From: Crocinitomicaceae bacterium
GTDB lineage: Bacteria; Bacteroidota; Bacteroidia; Flavobacteriales_G; Salibacteraceae
Length of the DNA: 64,000 nt
NCBI GenBank assembly: GCA_002707155.1
Contig: PAME01000024.1
Location: 1 to 64,000 of the forward strand
Direction: 5' to 3'
Position 1 is the stretch's first letter; every line of letters starts with the position of its first letter. Made by a program: the position numbers and the translations under genes. Positions 38,070 to 47,591 of this stretch are shown piece after piece. The notes below the pieces were generated by a model that was not told where the DNA came from, made no database searches, and saw only the letters and a list, made by a program, of their open reading frames with translations.

Positions 38070-38964
38070 TTAAACACTTAAATCACGGCTAACAATATCC
38101 AAAATTGAGAAATGAGAGGCCAATTGCATGACAATTATGGCTAGAAAATAAAGTCCAAATTTTTTCTTTTCACCAGGTTCTAACTGTGCAATTCCTAATA
38201 TTGCCAAGATGAAACCAAAACCGGTAACAGGTATGAACGTATAAAGTGCTAAGATAAATGCTTGCAAAACATAGTCTTTGGTTTTTTGAAAAAGCGGAAA
38301 GTTTTTCAACGAAAAAGACAGAAGGACCAGCAGTTCAATGATTAAGGTTAAGTATGTCATAACCATAGCCACCGTATGAAGTCTAGGAGCATTGTCCAAA
38401 GTGATTTTGGCGTTCAATGTTGGCTCTATACTCAAGTATTTCAAAAGTAATTTCTTATCCAAAAATTGTTCAGGAGTGTTGCCGACCAATGCTGTGTTTA
38501 TGTATTGCATTCTGAAATCTGTAAGTAAATGGTACTGCATAAAATCACCAGTAAGAAAATCTGGAGAAGTAAATTTCCAGAATAAAGCAAATAAAAAGGT
38601 GAGAACAATGAGCAGATGTGCATTGATTTTTAAAACTTGAATCCTGTTCTTAAAAAGCGTTGAAATAAAGCAAACTCCTACCCAATATGTTATTAGGTAT
38701 TGGTGGTTATCAATATAGTACCAATAGCGCGCTGCAAATATTGAATAGGCAATAAAAAGGAGGACCCACAGCCATCGGTTCCGTGATAATTTAGGTGAAA
38801 AAAACATGAAGAGTGCTGATACCCTAACTGGCACTTCACCTATCCAAGCAGGTGGGTGGTAAAAAAACAAGTAACAAAAGAGTTAATCGATATACTAAAA
38901 TATCTCGAGGATAAGTTTCCAAGAAATTGATGAATCCTTTTATGTTGTTTGTACCCAACATCAT
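38070..38964 (-). pseudogene. Multi-pass membrane protein gene with a -1/+2 frame break at a T7 tract
   Basis: The natural start is the ATG at 38964, which overlaps the stop of the upstream gene (ATGA). It reads MMLGTNNIKGFINFLETYP and on to LTLLLLVFLPP, then hits a stop. The longer downstream frame (38070-38870) reads FYHPPAWIGEVPVRVSALF and has no ATG start. The two join smoothly if the seven T at 38861-38867 (minus strand) were six, giving a 297-aa protein with several hydrophobic segments. The family is not recognised; the N-terminal pattern and membrane spans are loosely reminiscent of HTTM/DoxX-type proteins. It could be a true null, a slippage-controlled gene or a homopolymer sequencing error. 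Without the join, a 266-aa product from a TTG start would lack the first membrane segment. Confidence 0.7.
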
Positions 38965-39518
38965 TTGCTGGCTTGGTATTTCATAAGCTCAAAAAATTGC
39001 ACGCTATTTTCATTTGCACTGTAACGTCGCTCATAAATCGCGGTTTTTACAGTTGAAAAGGGATGTAATTTTTCTCCATCTAATTTCAATTTATCATTTC
39101 GAAGCGGAACATAAATTGTCTCATTGTTCCTCCAACCCAGTAAATTTGCAGCTGAGTTTTTTTCTAGATTCAGTTTTTCTACGTAGTTTTTTACAAGTAA
39201 AGCATTGGCTATTTTTTGCAGTTTTTCTAGACTGGGTTTGGCTTTTAATTCCAAGCCAAAGTCATTTGACCATGTTTCTGTATCCAATTTCTGAAACTCA
39301 GGTAATAGGCGTACTTCACTTCCCATTTCATCAATTCCAATACACACCAATACTCTGGAGTCCGTTGAAACGTTACTTGCAAACATGCCAAATCCACCAC
39401 CATTCCATTGGCTAAGATGATGGTTTTTAGCCATGCGAATTTGATTAACCGCTATCAAGCCCATGAGTATGGGCATGACGTAAATTAACGGGAATAAGCT
39501 TTTAGTGTCAAAATTCAC
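38961..39518 (-). CDS. Hypothetical protein with one N-terminal membrane segment
   Basis: The 185-aa protein starts MNFDTKSLFPLIYVMPILMGLIAVNQ, a single hydrophobic anchor near residues 8-25. A soluble, Lys/Glu-rich remainder follows (WSNDFGLELKAKPSLEKLQK). I do not recognise a family. It forms a two-gene unit with the membrane gene downstream, start and stop overlapping as ATGA, so the two products probably work together. The pair lies between two collar-domain paralogs and is transcribed opposite to them. No catalytic motif is seen. Confidence 0.65.
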   Translation of the reverse strand: MNFDTKSLFPLIYVMPILMGLIAVNQIRMAKNHHLSQWNGGGFGMFASNVSTDSRVLVCIGIDEMGSEVRLLPEFQKLDTETWSNDFGLELKAKPSLEKLQKIANALLVKNYVEKLNLEKNSAANLLGWRNNETIYVPLRNDKLKLDGEKLHPFSTVKTAIYERRYSANENSVQFFELMKYQASK

Positions 39519-39706
39519 TTTTAAAGTTTTATTTACAGGTAAAACGTTTTTGCCATTTTGGCAAACCTAATACTAATAATTATTCATCAGAAATACTTTT
39601 TTGAATAAAACAGACTGAAATTCTGTACATTACAAGTTGTTTTACTAACTAACTTTTACAGTTAAGTAATTCCTTTTATGCATATTTGTGCATTATTGTG
39701 ACGAAA

Positions 39707-40630
39707 ATGAAACAAATTCTCCCACTATTTATTTTTCTATTTTTCTCTGCTTTTGGTATAGCTCAAGTAGGGATCAATACCTCCTCTCCAGACGCAAATT
39801 CTATATTGGATTTGGATTCTAAGAATAAAGGATTGCTTATTCCTCGCATGACTACCGCGCAGCGGGAGTCTATGGTAAGCCTAACGCCCGCTCAGGGAAT
39901 GATGGTATATGATACTCAATTAGATGTTATATTTATTTTTTATTCTAATAAATGGTATGCATTAAACCCATGGAAAACTGAGTATAGAACATATAATAAT
40001 TCCAGTGCGGCACCTATGACAGCTATGTTTGGCGGCAGTACTAGCTATGGTAATATTGGTATAGGCGTAGCCGCTCCAACAGAAAAATTTCAGGTAAATG
40101 GCAAGGTGAAAGCGACAGAATTTATTGGTAATGGAGCTACTCCCTTAGGAGGTATCATCATGTGGAGTGGAGCACTCAATGCAATTCCTGCTGGATGGGC
40201 ATTGTGTAATGGCCAAAACGGGACGCCAGATTTGCAAGAACGATTTGTTGTAGGAGCCGGTTCTGCTGATAATACTTCGGTGGCTGGTACTGCACAATAT
40301 GCTGTAAACGCAAAAGGAGGGGAAAATAGCGTTACTCTTTCCGAATCTACGATTCCTTCACATCGGCATTCTGGATATACTAGTACTGATGGAGCTCACA
40401 GCCATACCGGTCAAGAAAATGCTAGAGCAGATAATGATGACAATGACGGTATTGGATATTATATTGGTGGCCGAGGAGGTAGTTTTAACAATAACGGCGG
40501 GAATGGGTATATTTTATCAACTGGAAGTGCGCATAAACATTATTTCAGCACAAATCCAACTGGCGGTGGGCAATCCCACGAAAACAGGCCCCCTTATTAT
40601 GCATTGGCGTATATAATGCGTACTCAGTAA
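39707..40630 (+). CDS. Secreted tail-collar-domain protein, paralog 2
   Basis: From the ATG at 39707 the protein is 307 aa with a signal peptide (FLFFSAFGIAQ); the frame opens at 39686. It shares the layout of the copy at 36713: VGINTSSPDANSILDLDSKNK, GLLIPRMTTAQRESM, GVAAPTEKFQVNGKVKATEF, then GGIIMWSGALNAIPAGWALCNG, LQERFVVGAG, a His-containing loop region (STIPSHRHSGY, GAHSHTG) and HENRPPYYALAYIMRTQ. The His-rich stretches differ most between the paralogs, as expected for receptor- or surface-binding tips. Function unknown. A decayed C-terminal scrap of a third copy follows about 140 bases downstream. Confidence 0.8.
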   Translation: MKQILPLFIFLFFSAFGIAQVGINTSSPDANSILDLDSKNKGLLIPRMTTAQRESMVSLTPAQGMMVYDTQLDVIFIFYSNKWYALNPWKTEYRTYNNSSAAPMTAMFGGSTSYGNIGIGVAAPTEKFQVNGKVKATEFIGNGATPLGGIIMWSGALNAIPAGWALCNGQNGTPDLQERFVVGAGSADNTSVAGTAQYAVNAKGGENSVTLSESTIPSHRHSGYTSTDGAHSHTGQENARADNDDNDGIGYYIGGRGGSFNNNGGNGYILSTGSAHKHYFSTNPTGGGQSHENRPPYYALAYIMRTQ

Positions 40631-41015
40631 TTACTGTACTTCACAGTGTTTTTTTGAGTGCCTAATTTCAAAAAGACTTTTCCGATTTTTAAGAACTGGT
40701 AATAGTTGATCGATAGGTAGCAAGCGGCAGATGTGTTGTTCTGGATCAACTAAAATAACGAGTATGTGCGTTGGCTTATATCATTCACGTGAAATAGCAG
40801 AACCTTTCATAGTGAAATAATTAAAACTCCACAAAATACAGGCTACAGCACTGATGGTGACTTTTCATACATAGCGATTGGATCGGTTCTATAATTTTTA
40901 AACATATTTTAATCTAGTTGTAGGTCTTCCTCTAATCTACCGCGTTACTGAAAAGTAAGCAGTAGTTTCTTAAAGTACGTGCTTATTTAGATGTAAATTG
41001 GAGATAGTTTTTGTA
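40631..41015. other. Gene-free interval with a collar-gene remnant
   Basis: These 385 bases hold no supported gene. A collar C-terminal scrap lies at 40768-40797. An overlapping short frame (about 40793-40894) reads 33 residues ending DGDFSYIAIGSVL before a stop, but it has no start codon and no family I know; it may be another gene scrap. No terminator hairpin is obvious for either flanking convergent gene. Confidence 0.5.
40768..40797 (+). pseudogene. Remnant of a third collar-domain C-terminus
   Basis: The bases encode ALAYIIHVK followed by TAG. The intact paralogs end AIAYIMRVK-stop and ALAYIMRTQ-stop, so the match covers the last nine residues and the stop in register. Upstream the frame is broken within a few codons. 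Confidence 0.6.
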
Positions 41016-41627
41016 TTACTGCACCTCAAAATGCTCCTTTAGATTGGTTAAACTCTTAAAAGGGTTGTCTTCTACAAACATATTGGCAAGCCATTCAGGT
41101 ACTTCACCACCGGTATTAGACTTTCCTTCTAATATCACCTCGGTGGTATTTTCATCGAGTTGTCTGATCTTCCAAAACCCAATTGACTTTTCAATTCGAA
41201 CATAGTCCTCATTTCTAGGGATATAATTAGGAAGCGCAGAAGACCGTATTAAATAGCTACCATCGGCTTCTTTAATACACATAGATTTACTAATGATTTC
41301 TCTATCATCAACCGGCCATGGAGCTGCGAAAACATAGTATACGATAAATTCTGTACTACCCGATTTATGCAATACTTTGCAAATCGTGTTATCGGAATAC
41401 CAAGATGTGCGTTTATCCCAATCTATTACAAAGTTGTATACGGAGTCAACATTGGCATTTATCAAACAAGCCCCTCTGTATTGCTTAAGCGTCCAACCAG
41501 GAGCATCCTTTGTCCAAACTTTAACGGAATTCTTGTTTTTCTTTAGCTCCCACTTTTCCTGTGCGCTTGCACTAAAAGCAAAAGCCAATGTAAATAGCAA
41601 TGGGAATAATAGGTGCTTTAACTTCAA
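41016..41627 (-). CDS. Exported START/SRPBCC-domain lipid-binding protein
   Basis: A signal peptide (LFTLAFAFSASAQ, about 1-22) precedes a START-like domain of about 180 aa: WELKKNKNSVKVWTKDAPG, YNFVIDWDKRTSWYSD, VYYVFAAPWPVDDREII and SIGFWKIRQLDENTTEVIL follow the usual order for bacterial START proteins. These fold around a hydrophobic ligand. The exported location suggests periplasmic lipid handling, which is inference. It starts 12 bases after the stop of yqeY at the end of the dcw run, so it may be read through from that operon. A short scrap matching its C-terminus exists at 37786. Confidence 0.8.
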   Translation of the reverse strand: MKLKHLLFPLLFTLAFAFSASAQEKWELKKNKNSVKVWTKDAPGWTLKQYRGACLINANVDSVYNFVIDWDKRTSWYSDNTICKVLHKSGSTEFIVYYVFAAPWPVDDREIISKSMCIKEADGSYLIRSSALPNYIPRNEDYVRIEKSIGFWKIRQLDENTTEVILEGKSNTGGEVPEWLANMFVEDNPFKSLTNLKEHFEVQ

Positions 41628-41639
41628 GGCTGTGCAGCT

Positions 41640-42089
41640 TTAGGATAGCTTAGCCTTTACCAAACCAGACACTAATTTATTGTCTGCTTTACCAGCCAAC
41701 TGTTGTGAAGCCATACCCATTACTTTTCCCATATCTTTCATGCTTGAAGCACCGGTTTGAGCAATGATATCCTCGACAATTTTAGCCACTTCATCTTCCG
41801 ACAGTTGAGCAGGCAAGTATTTTTCAATAACGCCAGCTTGCTGCATTTCCATATCTGCTAAATCTGCTCTGTTTTGACCATTATAAGCGTCAGCAGCTTC
41901 TTTGCGTTGTTTTACCAATCGTTGCAAAACAACAATACCAGCGTCATCACTTACATGGCCATCTGCACCCTTTTCTGATGCAGCCAATAGCAATGCAGAT
42001 TTCACTGCTCTTAAGGCTTCCAATTTGTCTTTAGCCTTTGCCTTCATGGCTGCCTTGATGTCGTTATTTATATCATCTACTAATGCCAT
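41640..42089 (-). CDS. GatB/YqeY domain-containing protein
   Basis: The 149-aa protein matches the YqeY family: DDINNDIKAAMKAKAKDKLEALR, LQRLVKQRKEAADAY, AGVIEKYLPAQLSEDEVAKI and MKDMGKVMGMASQQLAGKADNK. The domain also forms the C-terminal part of GatB, where it contacts tRNA. Free YqeY proteins are thought to act near tRNA amidation but their role is not settled. It begins 3 bases after ftsZ, a neighbourhood common in Bacteroidota. Confidence 0.92.
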   Translation of the reverse strand: MALVDDINNDIKAAMKAKAKDKLEALRAVKSALLLAASEKGADGHVSDDAGIVVLQRLVKQRKEAADAYNGQNRADLADMEMQQAGVIEKYLPAQLSEDEVAKIVEDIIAQTGASSMKDMGKVMGMASQQLAGKADNKLVSGLVKAKLS

Positions 42090-42092
42090 GTT

Positions 42093-43943
42093 CTAGTCTA
42101 CGTTATCGTGTAAAAATGAATTGTTTGACTTTATTTCTGTCTTCTTTTCCCCATTTTCATCTTCCGTTTCATTGATACTTAATCTAGAAACTTGAGATAC
42201 ATCAGATGCAGCAACATCGTCCAATTCAATGGAACGTCTTTTGAAAGCAGGCTGACCTTCTAAAGAAGAGATACCCGACGGAGTTTTAAGCTGCATGCTT
42301 AAGTTTCTTAACCGAGCCATCCTTTCCTGCGCTAATTTCTGGCGTTCTTCTGGATTAGCTTCTGGTTGAGGTGCTTCTTCTTTTTTGTCTTCAATTTGTA
42401 TTGTAGTGGCAACCGTTTTGTCTTCGCTTGACTTCAATTTAGGATTCAAATCAAATTCCTCTTCTATTTCTTTCACTTCTTCAGAAGGATTAGAGTAAGC
42501 ATTCTCGTCTTCAGCCAAGAAGGCGTCATCTTCCAAATTATGTCTGATTATTTCTTCTTCCGCAACTGGTGTTTCAATTGCCTCTTCCACTTTAGAATTA
42601 TTGGAAGCTTCAATTGAATCAGTATTTTTTTCTTCAACTACTTCAGAAGTTATTTCGTCTGTGCTGTCTTCAGACACAAGTTCTTCAGTTGAACTCTGCT
42701 CATCCATTTCATAAACAGTTTTAGCAATTGCTAAAGGTCTTTCTTGAGCTTCATTTGAAACCGGTTCATCCTTTGCTTCAAAGGTTATTTTTTCACTGGT
42801 TTCTGATTTTGACTCAACTGTGTTCTCCTCTGTTTTCTTCTCTGGAGTAAACAAGATCACTTGTGATGGCTTTTTTGGTCTTTCTGACCCTGGAATAGGA
42901 GCTGTTAATTCTGTTATAACATCGTCATCAAGGCTTTTAACCATAGGTTTTGGCTCTCGTTTTATTTCTTGTGAAACATGCGGCCTATCAATAAAGCTAG
43001 TGGCGATTATGGTTATGCTTATTTCATCATCTTCCAGTCTATCGTCCATTCCGTGACCCCAAATTACTTCAGCCTCATCTCCTGCTTCTTCTTCAATGTA
43101 ATCGGTGATTTCGGTAATTTCATCAAACAAAATTTGATCTTTACCATAGGTAATGTTCAATAGAATATTGGATGCGCCTGTGATATCGTTGTCATTCAAT
43201 AATGGAGAAGCAACCGCATTTTGAACAGCAACCGAAGCTCTGTTTTCACCTTTAGCAGTTGCAGAGCCCATTATAGCAACTCCGCTACCCGTCATTACTG
43301 TTTTCACATCATTAAAATCAACGTTGATTTTACCGGTAGTTGTAATTGCTTCTGCTATTCCTCTTGCCGCAGTGGTAAGCACATTATCAGCCTGCTCAAA
43401 TGCGTTGTCTAGGGTCAAGTTTCCGAACATTTCACGCAACTTGTCATTGTTGATGATTAAAATGGTATCCACACAATTTCTCAGGTTGGCAATTCCTTCA
43501 TCAGCTCTGCGTTTACGTTTTTTACCCTCAAATGAAAACGGCATGGTAACAATACCAACTGTTAGAATACCCATTTCTTTAGCTGCTTGAGCAATAATAG
43601 GGGCTGCTCCGGTTCCTGTTCCACCGCCCATTCCAGCAGTTATGAAAACCATTTTTGTGTGCGCACCTAGAATCTCTTTAATTTCATCGATAGATTCAAT
43701 AGCGGCATTTTCTCCAACTTCTGATCTTGAACCAGCACCTAAACCCGATGTAAGACTTGCTCCCAATTGTATTTTGGCAGGAACTGGGCTAATGTCTAAT
43801 GCTTGTTGATCGGTGTTGCAAACCATAAAATCGACATCTTTAATACCTTGACGATACATGTGGTTTACAGCATTGCTGCCGCCGCCACCAATGCCGATTA
43901 CTTTAATAATTGAATGTTGTTCTTTGGGCAAATTGAACTTCAT
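42093..43943 (-). CDS. ftsZ: Cell division protein FtsZ
   Basis: This tubulin-like GTPase forms the division ring. The GTP-binding signature GGGTGTG is at 106-112, preceded by [13 protein letters not shown] (17-29). The catalytic T7 loop NVDFND is at 207-212. The globular core ends near residue 325. A long acidic linker rich in Glu and Ser follows (about 330-545), making the protein 616 aa against about 380 in E. coli, which is typical of Bacteroidota. The C-terminus ends [11 protein letters not shown], a tail I recall as conserved in this phylum. It follows ftsA by 25 bases and closes the dcw cluster proper. Confidence 0.97.
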   Translation of the reverse strand: MKFNLPKEQHSIIKVIGIGGGGSNAVNHMYRQGIKDVDFMVCNTDQQALDISPVPAKIQLGASLTSGLGAGSRSEVGENAAIESIDEIKEILGAHTKMVFITAGMGGGTGTGAAPIIAQAAKEMGILTVGIVTMPFSFEGKKRKRRADEGIANLRNCVDTILIINNDKLREMFGNLTLDNAFEQADNVLTTAARGIAEAITTTGKINVDFNDVKTVMTGSGVAIMGSATAKGENRASVAVQNAVASPLLNDNDITGASNILLNITYGKDQILFDEITEITDYIEEEAGDEAEVIWGHGMDDRLEDDEISITIIATSFIDRPHVSQEIKREPKPMVKSLDDDVITELTAPIPGSERPKKPSQVILFTPEKKTEENTVESKSETSEKITFEAKDEPVSNEAQERPLAIAKTVYEMDEQSSTEELVSEDSTDEITSEVVEEKNTDSIEASNNSKVEEAIETPVAEEEIIRHNLEDDAFLAEDENAYSNPSEEVKEIEEEFDLNPKLKSSEDKTVATTIQIEDKKEEAPQPEANPEERQKLAQERMARLRNLSMQLKTPSGISSLEGQPAFKRRSIELDDVAASDVSQVSRLSINETEDENGEKKTEIKSNNSFLHDNVD

Positions 43944-43968
43944 AACTTCTTGTTTTTGTGTATTCTAA

Positions 43969-45357
43969 TTAGTCTTCGTCTTCTTCTAAATATCTTCTTG
44001 TTTTGTCAAACAAGTCTTGAAACCAGCTACTGCGCTTTGTTCCAAAGCTTGTCATTTCATCTTTTGGTTCTTCTATTTCTAGCTCAGAAGTAGTTTCTTC
44101 TACGTCATCTGAAATTGGTTCTGCTGGTATATCAGCAGCAGGAGCAATAGGCGTTGTTTGATAGGTATCTTCAGGCTTTGTATCGGCAAGTTTTGCCTGA
44201 TACTCGTGAATTTGATATCCTTCTAAAACTAAGCCAACGCCAGTCGAAAAACTAGGACTTGTTATCTCTTCGGCTCCAGCAGCTAAATGCTCTGTCGGAT
44301 ACCCAATTCTCGTATCCATGCCAGTTGTAAATTCAAATAGTTGAGCAATGTGCTTCATTTGTGCGCCACCACCAGTAACCACTAATCCGGCAATTAATCT
44401 AGATTCAAAACCAGAATTTTTGATTTCATAATAAACTTGCTCAATGATTTCTGTCATTCTAGCCTCGATAATTCTAGACAAGTTTTTTACAGAAATCTCT
44501 TTCGCTGGACGGCCGCGAAGACCAGGTATGGAAACAATCTCGTTTTCTAAGTTTTCACTTGCCAAAGCAGAACCGAATTTTAATTTCAGCAGTTCTGCTT
44601 GTCGTCTAATAATAGAGCAACCTTCTTTTATGTCCTCTGAGATTACATTACCTCCAAAAGGAATTACCGCAGTGTGTCGAATAATGTTATCCTGAAAAAT
44701 AGCCAAGTCTGTAGTACCACCGCCTATGTCAACTAAGGCAATACCTGCTTCTTTTTCTTCTTCGTGTAAAACAGATTGTGCAGAAGCAATGGGTTCTAAT
44801 GTTATATCTAAAACGTTAAGTCCAGCTTTTTCGACACATTTTTTTATGTTGTTTACCGCAGCAACTTGAGCAATAATTACATGGAAATTAGCTTCTAATC
44901 TGCCTCCAGACATGCCAATTGGGTCTGTAATTCCTTGTTCGTTGTCTACGATATATTCTTGTGGAATTACATTTATAATTTTCTCACCGGGTTGCATAAC
45001 CAGTTTAAACATGTCTTTTCTTAATGCCTCAACATCTTGTCTAGAGATTTCATCTTCGAAACTGTCTCTGATTTTAACTCCTCGGTGTTGAATACTGCGA
45101 ATGTGTTGTCCAGCTATACCAACATTGACCTCACGAATAGTAACACCCGATTTTTCTTCAGCCAGTCGAATTGCTTCTCGTATCGATTCAACGGTAGGAG
45201 TTATATGGGTTACTACGCCACGATTTACACCTGGTGATGGTGCTTTTCCCATTCCTAGAATCTCTAGTTTTCCATGTTCATTTTTGCGACCAACTAAAGC
45301 GGCAATTTTTGTAGTCCCGATATCGAGACCGACTACGAATTCATTGGGTATAGACAT
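43969..45357 (-). CDS. ftsA: Cell division protein FtsA
   Basis: This actin-like ATPase tethers FtsZ to the membrane. The sequence has the phosphate-1 loop VGLDIGTTKIAALVG (9-23), the SHS2/1C region (REVNVGIAGQHIRSI), the phosphate-2 motif ALVDIGGGTTDLAIF and the adenosine motif LVVTGGGAQMKHI. The C-terminus has an acidic linker and ends in an amphipathic RSSWFQDLFDKTRRYLEED, which fits a membrane-targeting helix. At 462 aa it is slightly longer than E. coli FtsA. It starts 3 bases after ftsQ. Confidence 0.96.
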   Translation of the reverse strand: MSIPNEFVVGLDIGTTKIAALVGRKNEHGKLEILGMGKAPSPGVNRGVVTHITPTVESIREAIRLAEEKSGVTIREVNVGIAGQHIRSIQHRGVKIRDSFEDEISRQDVEALRKDMFKLVMQPGEKIINVIPQEYIVDNEQGITDPIGMSGGRLEANFHVIIAQVAAVNNIKKCVEKAGLNVLDITLEPIASAQSVLHEEEKEAGIALVDIGGGTTDLAIFQDNIIRHTAVIPFGGNVISEDIKEGCSIIRRQAELLKLKFGSALASENLENEIVSIPGLRGRPAKEISVKNLSRIIEARMTEIIEQVYYEIKNSGFESRLIAGLVVTGGGAQMKHIAQLFEFTTGMDTRIGYPTEHLAAGAEEITSPSFSTGVGLVLEGYQIHEYQAKLADTKPEDTYQTTPIAPAADIPAEPISDDVEETTSELEIEEPKDEMTSFGTKRSSWFQDLFDKTRRYLEEDED

Positions 45358-45360
45358 AAT

Positions 45361-46227
45361 TTATCGTTTAGTGCAGACAACTTGTTTTTTGTATTTTAAA
45401 TTAATACTGGAATAGTTGTTCCACCCAGTATTATTCAGGCCTTTTTTATAAAATATAAATAGTTTCTGAAATTTCTCCTCTATTTCATGAGCTTCACCAA
45501 ATACTATGGTATGGCTGCCCACTCTAGGAATCATTTCTATGTCGTTATTTTCATTCACATAAATTTGAGAAATTTGAGAATTCCAAAATTTATCTTCGTT
45601 TATGAATTTCGCCAAATCATATAATTGTTTCAATTGATCCGCTCCAGTTAAATTGCCATCATCTAGTTTTAGCCGATTGATAAGTTCAGTGTTTTCAACT
45701 GCTGTAGTGTTCTGCTTTCTGAAAATTTTGTTCAATTTTATTTCTAAATGTTCGAGTTGCTGAACGGTTGAGTAAGGAATATTTATTGCTCCATTCGCAA
45801 CAAGAACGCGCGCAGCATACTTATTTGATAAGGGCATAAGGCTACCGAATTTGTCAAGGTAAAAGCTTTCATTTTGGGAATTGTAGAGGCGAATAATTGG
45901 TGTACGCTCCTTTATTTCAATGACCAACTTTCCACTAATAGAGTGGTATACCTGAGCTTTTTCTACTGAAGAATTATTTTTTAGTCGAGTTTCCAATAGG
46001 TGAATGTCTACTGCCGACAAGTTTTGGTTTTCAAACTGATATCCTAGATTTGAATATAGGGTCTTAATGTCCTCAGAGGTTACAAAACGCGAGGTTGCTG
46101 GCTTATCTATATTTATGGAAATTGAACTAAGAGACTGGTCGAATTGTTGTTTCTTGGTAAATCCCACAAGAGCAGTCACACCGCCAAGCAGTGCAATCCA
46201 TGAAAATATTTCCAATGCTCTTTTCAA
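45361..46227 (-). CDS. ftsQ: Cell division protein FtsQ/DivIB-like
   Basis: A bitopic inner-membrane protein of 288 aa. A single hydrophobic segment near residues 9-24 (SWIALLGGVTALVGFT) is followed by a POTRA-like region with FVTSEDIKTLY and RLKNNSSVEKAQVYHSISGKLVIEIKERTPIIRLYN, then FYLDKFGSLMPLS, the FtsQ beta-domain pattern. Sequence conservation in this family is low, so position between murC and ftsA weighs heavily. It overlaps the murC stop by four bases. FtsQ links the cytoplasmic ring to FtsL and the septal synthase. Confidence 0.9.
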   Translation of the reverse strand: MKRALEIFSWIALLGGVTALVGFTKKQQFDQSLSSISINIDKPATSRFVTSEDIKTLYSNLGYQFENQNLSAVDIHLLETRLKNNSSVEKAQVYHSISGKLVIEIKERTPIIRLYNSQNESFYLDKFGSLMPLSNKYAARVLVANGAINIPYSTVQQLEHLEIKLNKIFRKQNTTAVENTELINRLKLDDGNLTGADQLKQLYDLAKFINEDKFWNSQISQIYVNENNDIEMIPRVGSHTIVFGEAHEIEEKFQKLFIFYKKGLNNTGWNNYSSINLKYKKQVVCTKR

Positions 46228-47591
46228 CCTTTTTGCTTTAATATGTTGACTCTCAAGGGCTCGACAAGTGTACTGATGTCACCAGCCCCTAAGGTAATTA
46301 CTATTTGTAAATTTTTGTTTTTAAGCGCCTTACCCGTGATGAGGTCTTCCTTTTTTACTAACGTCTTGTTATTAATAACTACTTTTTTGAGCAACATTTC
46401 AGAATCAATTCCTTCAATCGGTTCTTCTCTAGCAGGATAAATATCAAGGAGTAAAAGGTCATCTAAAAGGGATAAATTTTTACCAAATTCTTCTGCGAAA
46501 TCACGAGTGCGGCTGTATAAATGTGGCTGAAATATTCCAGTAATTGTTTGACCGGGATACATTGACTTTACGGACAAGAGTACGGCTCGTAATTCCTCGG
46601 GATGGTGCGCATAATCATCAATAAATACTAGATCAGGTTTATTAATAATAAACTCAAAACGACGCTTTACCCCTTTAAAGCTTTCCAATGCTTGCCTAAT
46701 TTGTGGTGTTGAAATACCCGCCCAAGCTGCAACGGCTATGGCTGCTGTTGCATTTTCAATATTGTGTTCACCAGGAAAATAGCTAATAAGATCTTCTATG
46801 CGTTGATCCGAAAAGTTGAAGTTGAAGGTGGCTTTATTACCTTCGAATTGAATGTTAGTGGAATTAAAATCTGCGCTTTCGTTTATACTGTAGTTGTAAT
46901 TTTTCGGGGTAGCAGGTAAATATAAAGGGAGTCCTTTTTTTACAAATAAGACTCCTGCTGGGTCAGTTTTGGAGGCGAAACTCGAAAAAGTTGATCGCAA
47001 ATCTGCGGCGTCTTTATAAATGTCTAAATGATCAGCATCACAAGAGGTAATTACACTGATAAATGGATTTAAGCTCAAAAATGAACGGTCAAATTCATCG
47101 GCTTCTACAACGCAATACTCAGAATTAGGATTGTATATAAAGTTAGTCCCCAGATTAGTAGAAATACCACCCAAGAATGCAGAACATCCTAATTTACTGT
47201 TGTGGAATATATGCGCAATTAAGGTTGAAACCGACGTTTTTCCATGCGTGCCAGCCACTGCTATTGTTTTATAACTGTGGGTAAGCTGTCCTAATACTTC
47301 AGAGCGTTTAAGGATAGGTACACCTTTGTTTTCGTAGTATTTGTAAATTGGATGTTGATTTTTTATTGCTGGAGTCCAAATTACTAGATCAATGTCGTCT
47401 TGCAGTTCGCTTGTGTTATCTGAATAAATTATTTCTATACCTTCTTCTTCAAGGTCATTCGTTATTTTAGAATAGGTTTTATCATAACCGCTAACAGCAA
47501 CGTTCTTTTGATGAAAATACCGAGCAATTCCTGACATGCCAATCCCTCCAATGCCTAAAAAGAATATATTTTTCGCCTTTTGAACGTCCAT
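46224..47591 (-). CDS. murC: UDP-N-acetylmuramate--L-alanine ligase
   Basis: This enzyme adds L-Ala, the first residue of the peptidoglycan stem peptide, to UDP-MurNAc. The 455-aa protein starts with a nucleotide-binding FFLGIGGIGMSGIARYF. It has the ATP loop AVAGTHGKTSV (111-121), CVVEADEFDRSFL, PGEHNIENATAAIAVA and DDYAHHPEELRAVL, all in Mur-ligase order. HGKTS rather than NGKTT separates MurC from MurD and MurE. Its start overlaps the murG stop by one base. Confidence 0.97.
   Translation of the reverse strand: MDVQKAKNIFFLGIGGIGMSGIARYFHQKNVAVSGYDKTYSKITNDLEEEGIEIIYSDNTSELQDDIDLVIWTPAIKNQHPIYKYYENKGVPILKRSEVLGQLTHSYKTIAVAGTHGKTSVSTLIAHIFHNSKLGCSAFLGGISTNLGTNFIYNPNSEYCVVEADEFDRSFLSLNPFISVITSCDADHLDIYKDAADLRSTFSSFASKTDPAGVLFVKKGLPLYLPATPKNYNYSINESADFNSTNIQFEGNKATFNFNFSDQRIEDLISYFPGEHNIENATAAIAVAAWAGISTPQIRQALESFKGVKRRFEFIINKPDLVFIDDYAHHPEELRAVLLSVKSMYPGQTITGIFQPHLYSRTRDFAEEFGKNLSLLDDLLLLDIYPAREEPIEGIDSEMLLKKVVINNKTLVKKEDLITGKALKNKNLQIVITLGAGDISTLVEPLRVNILKQKG

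Noticed and set aside
40799..40890. AGAACC and GGTTCT as possible ends of a small mobile element in the 40.7-kb gap
   Set aside because: Only six bases are inverted, flanking bases do not match the IS6 end at 590, and there is no target duplication.
40793..40894. Short frame ending DGDFSYIAIGSVL
   Set aside because: It lacks a start codon, is about 33 codons long and matches nothing I can name, so it is not listed as a gene.
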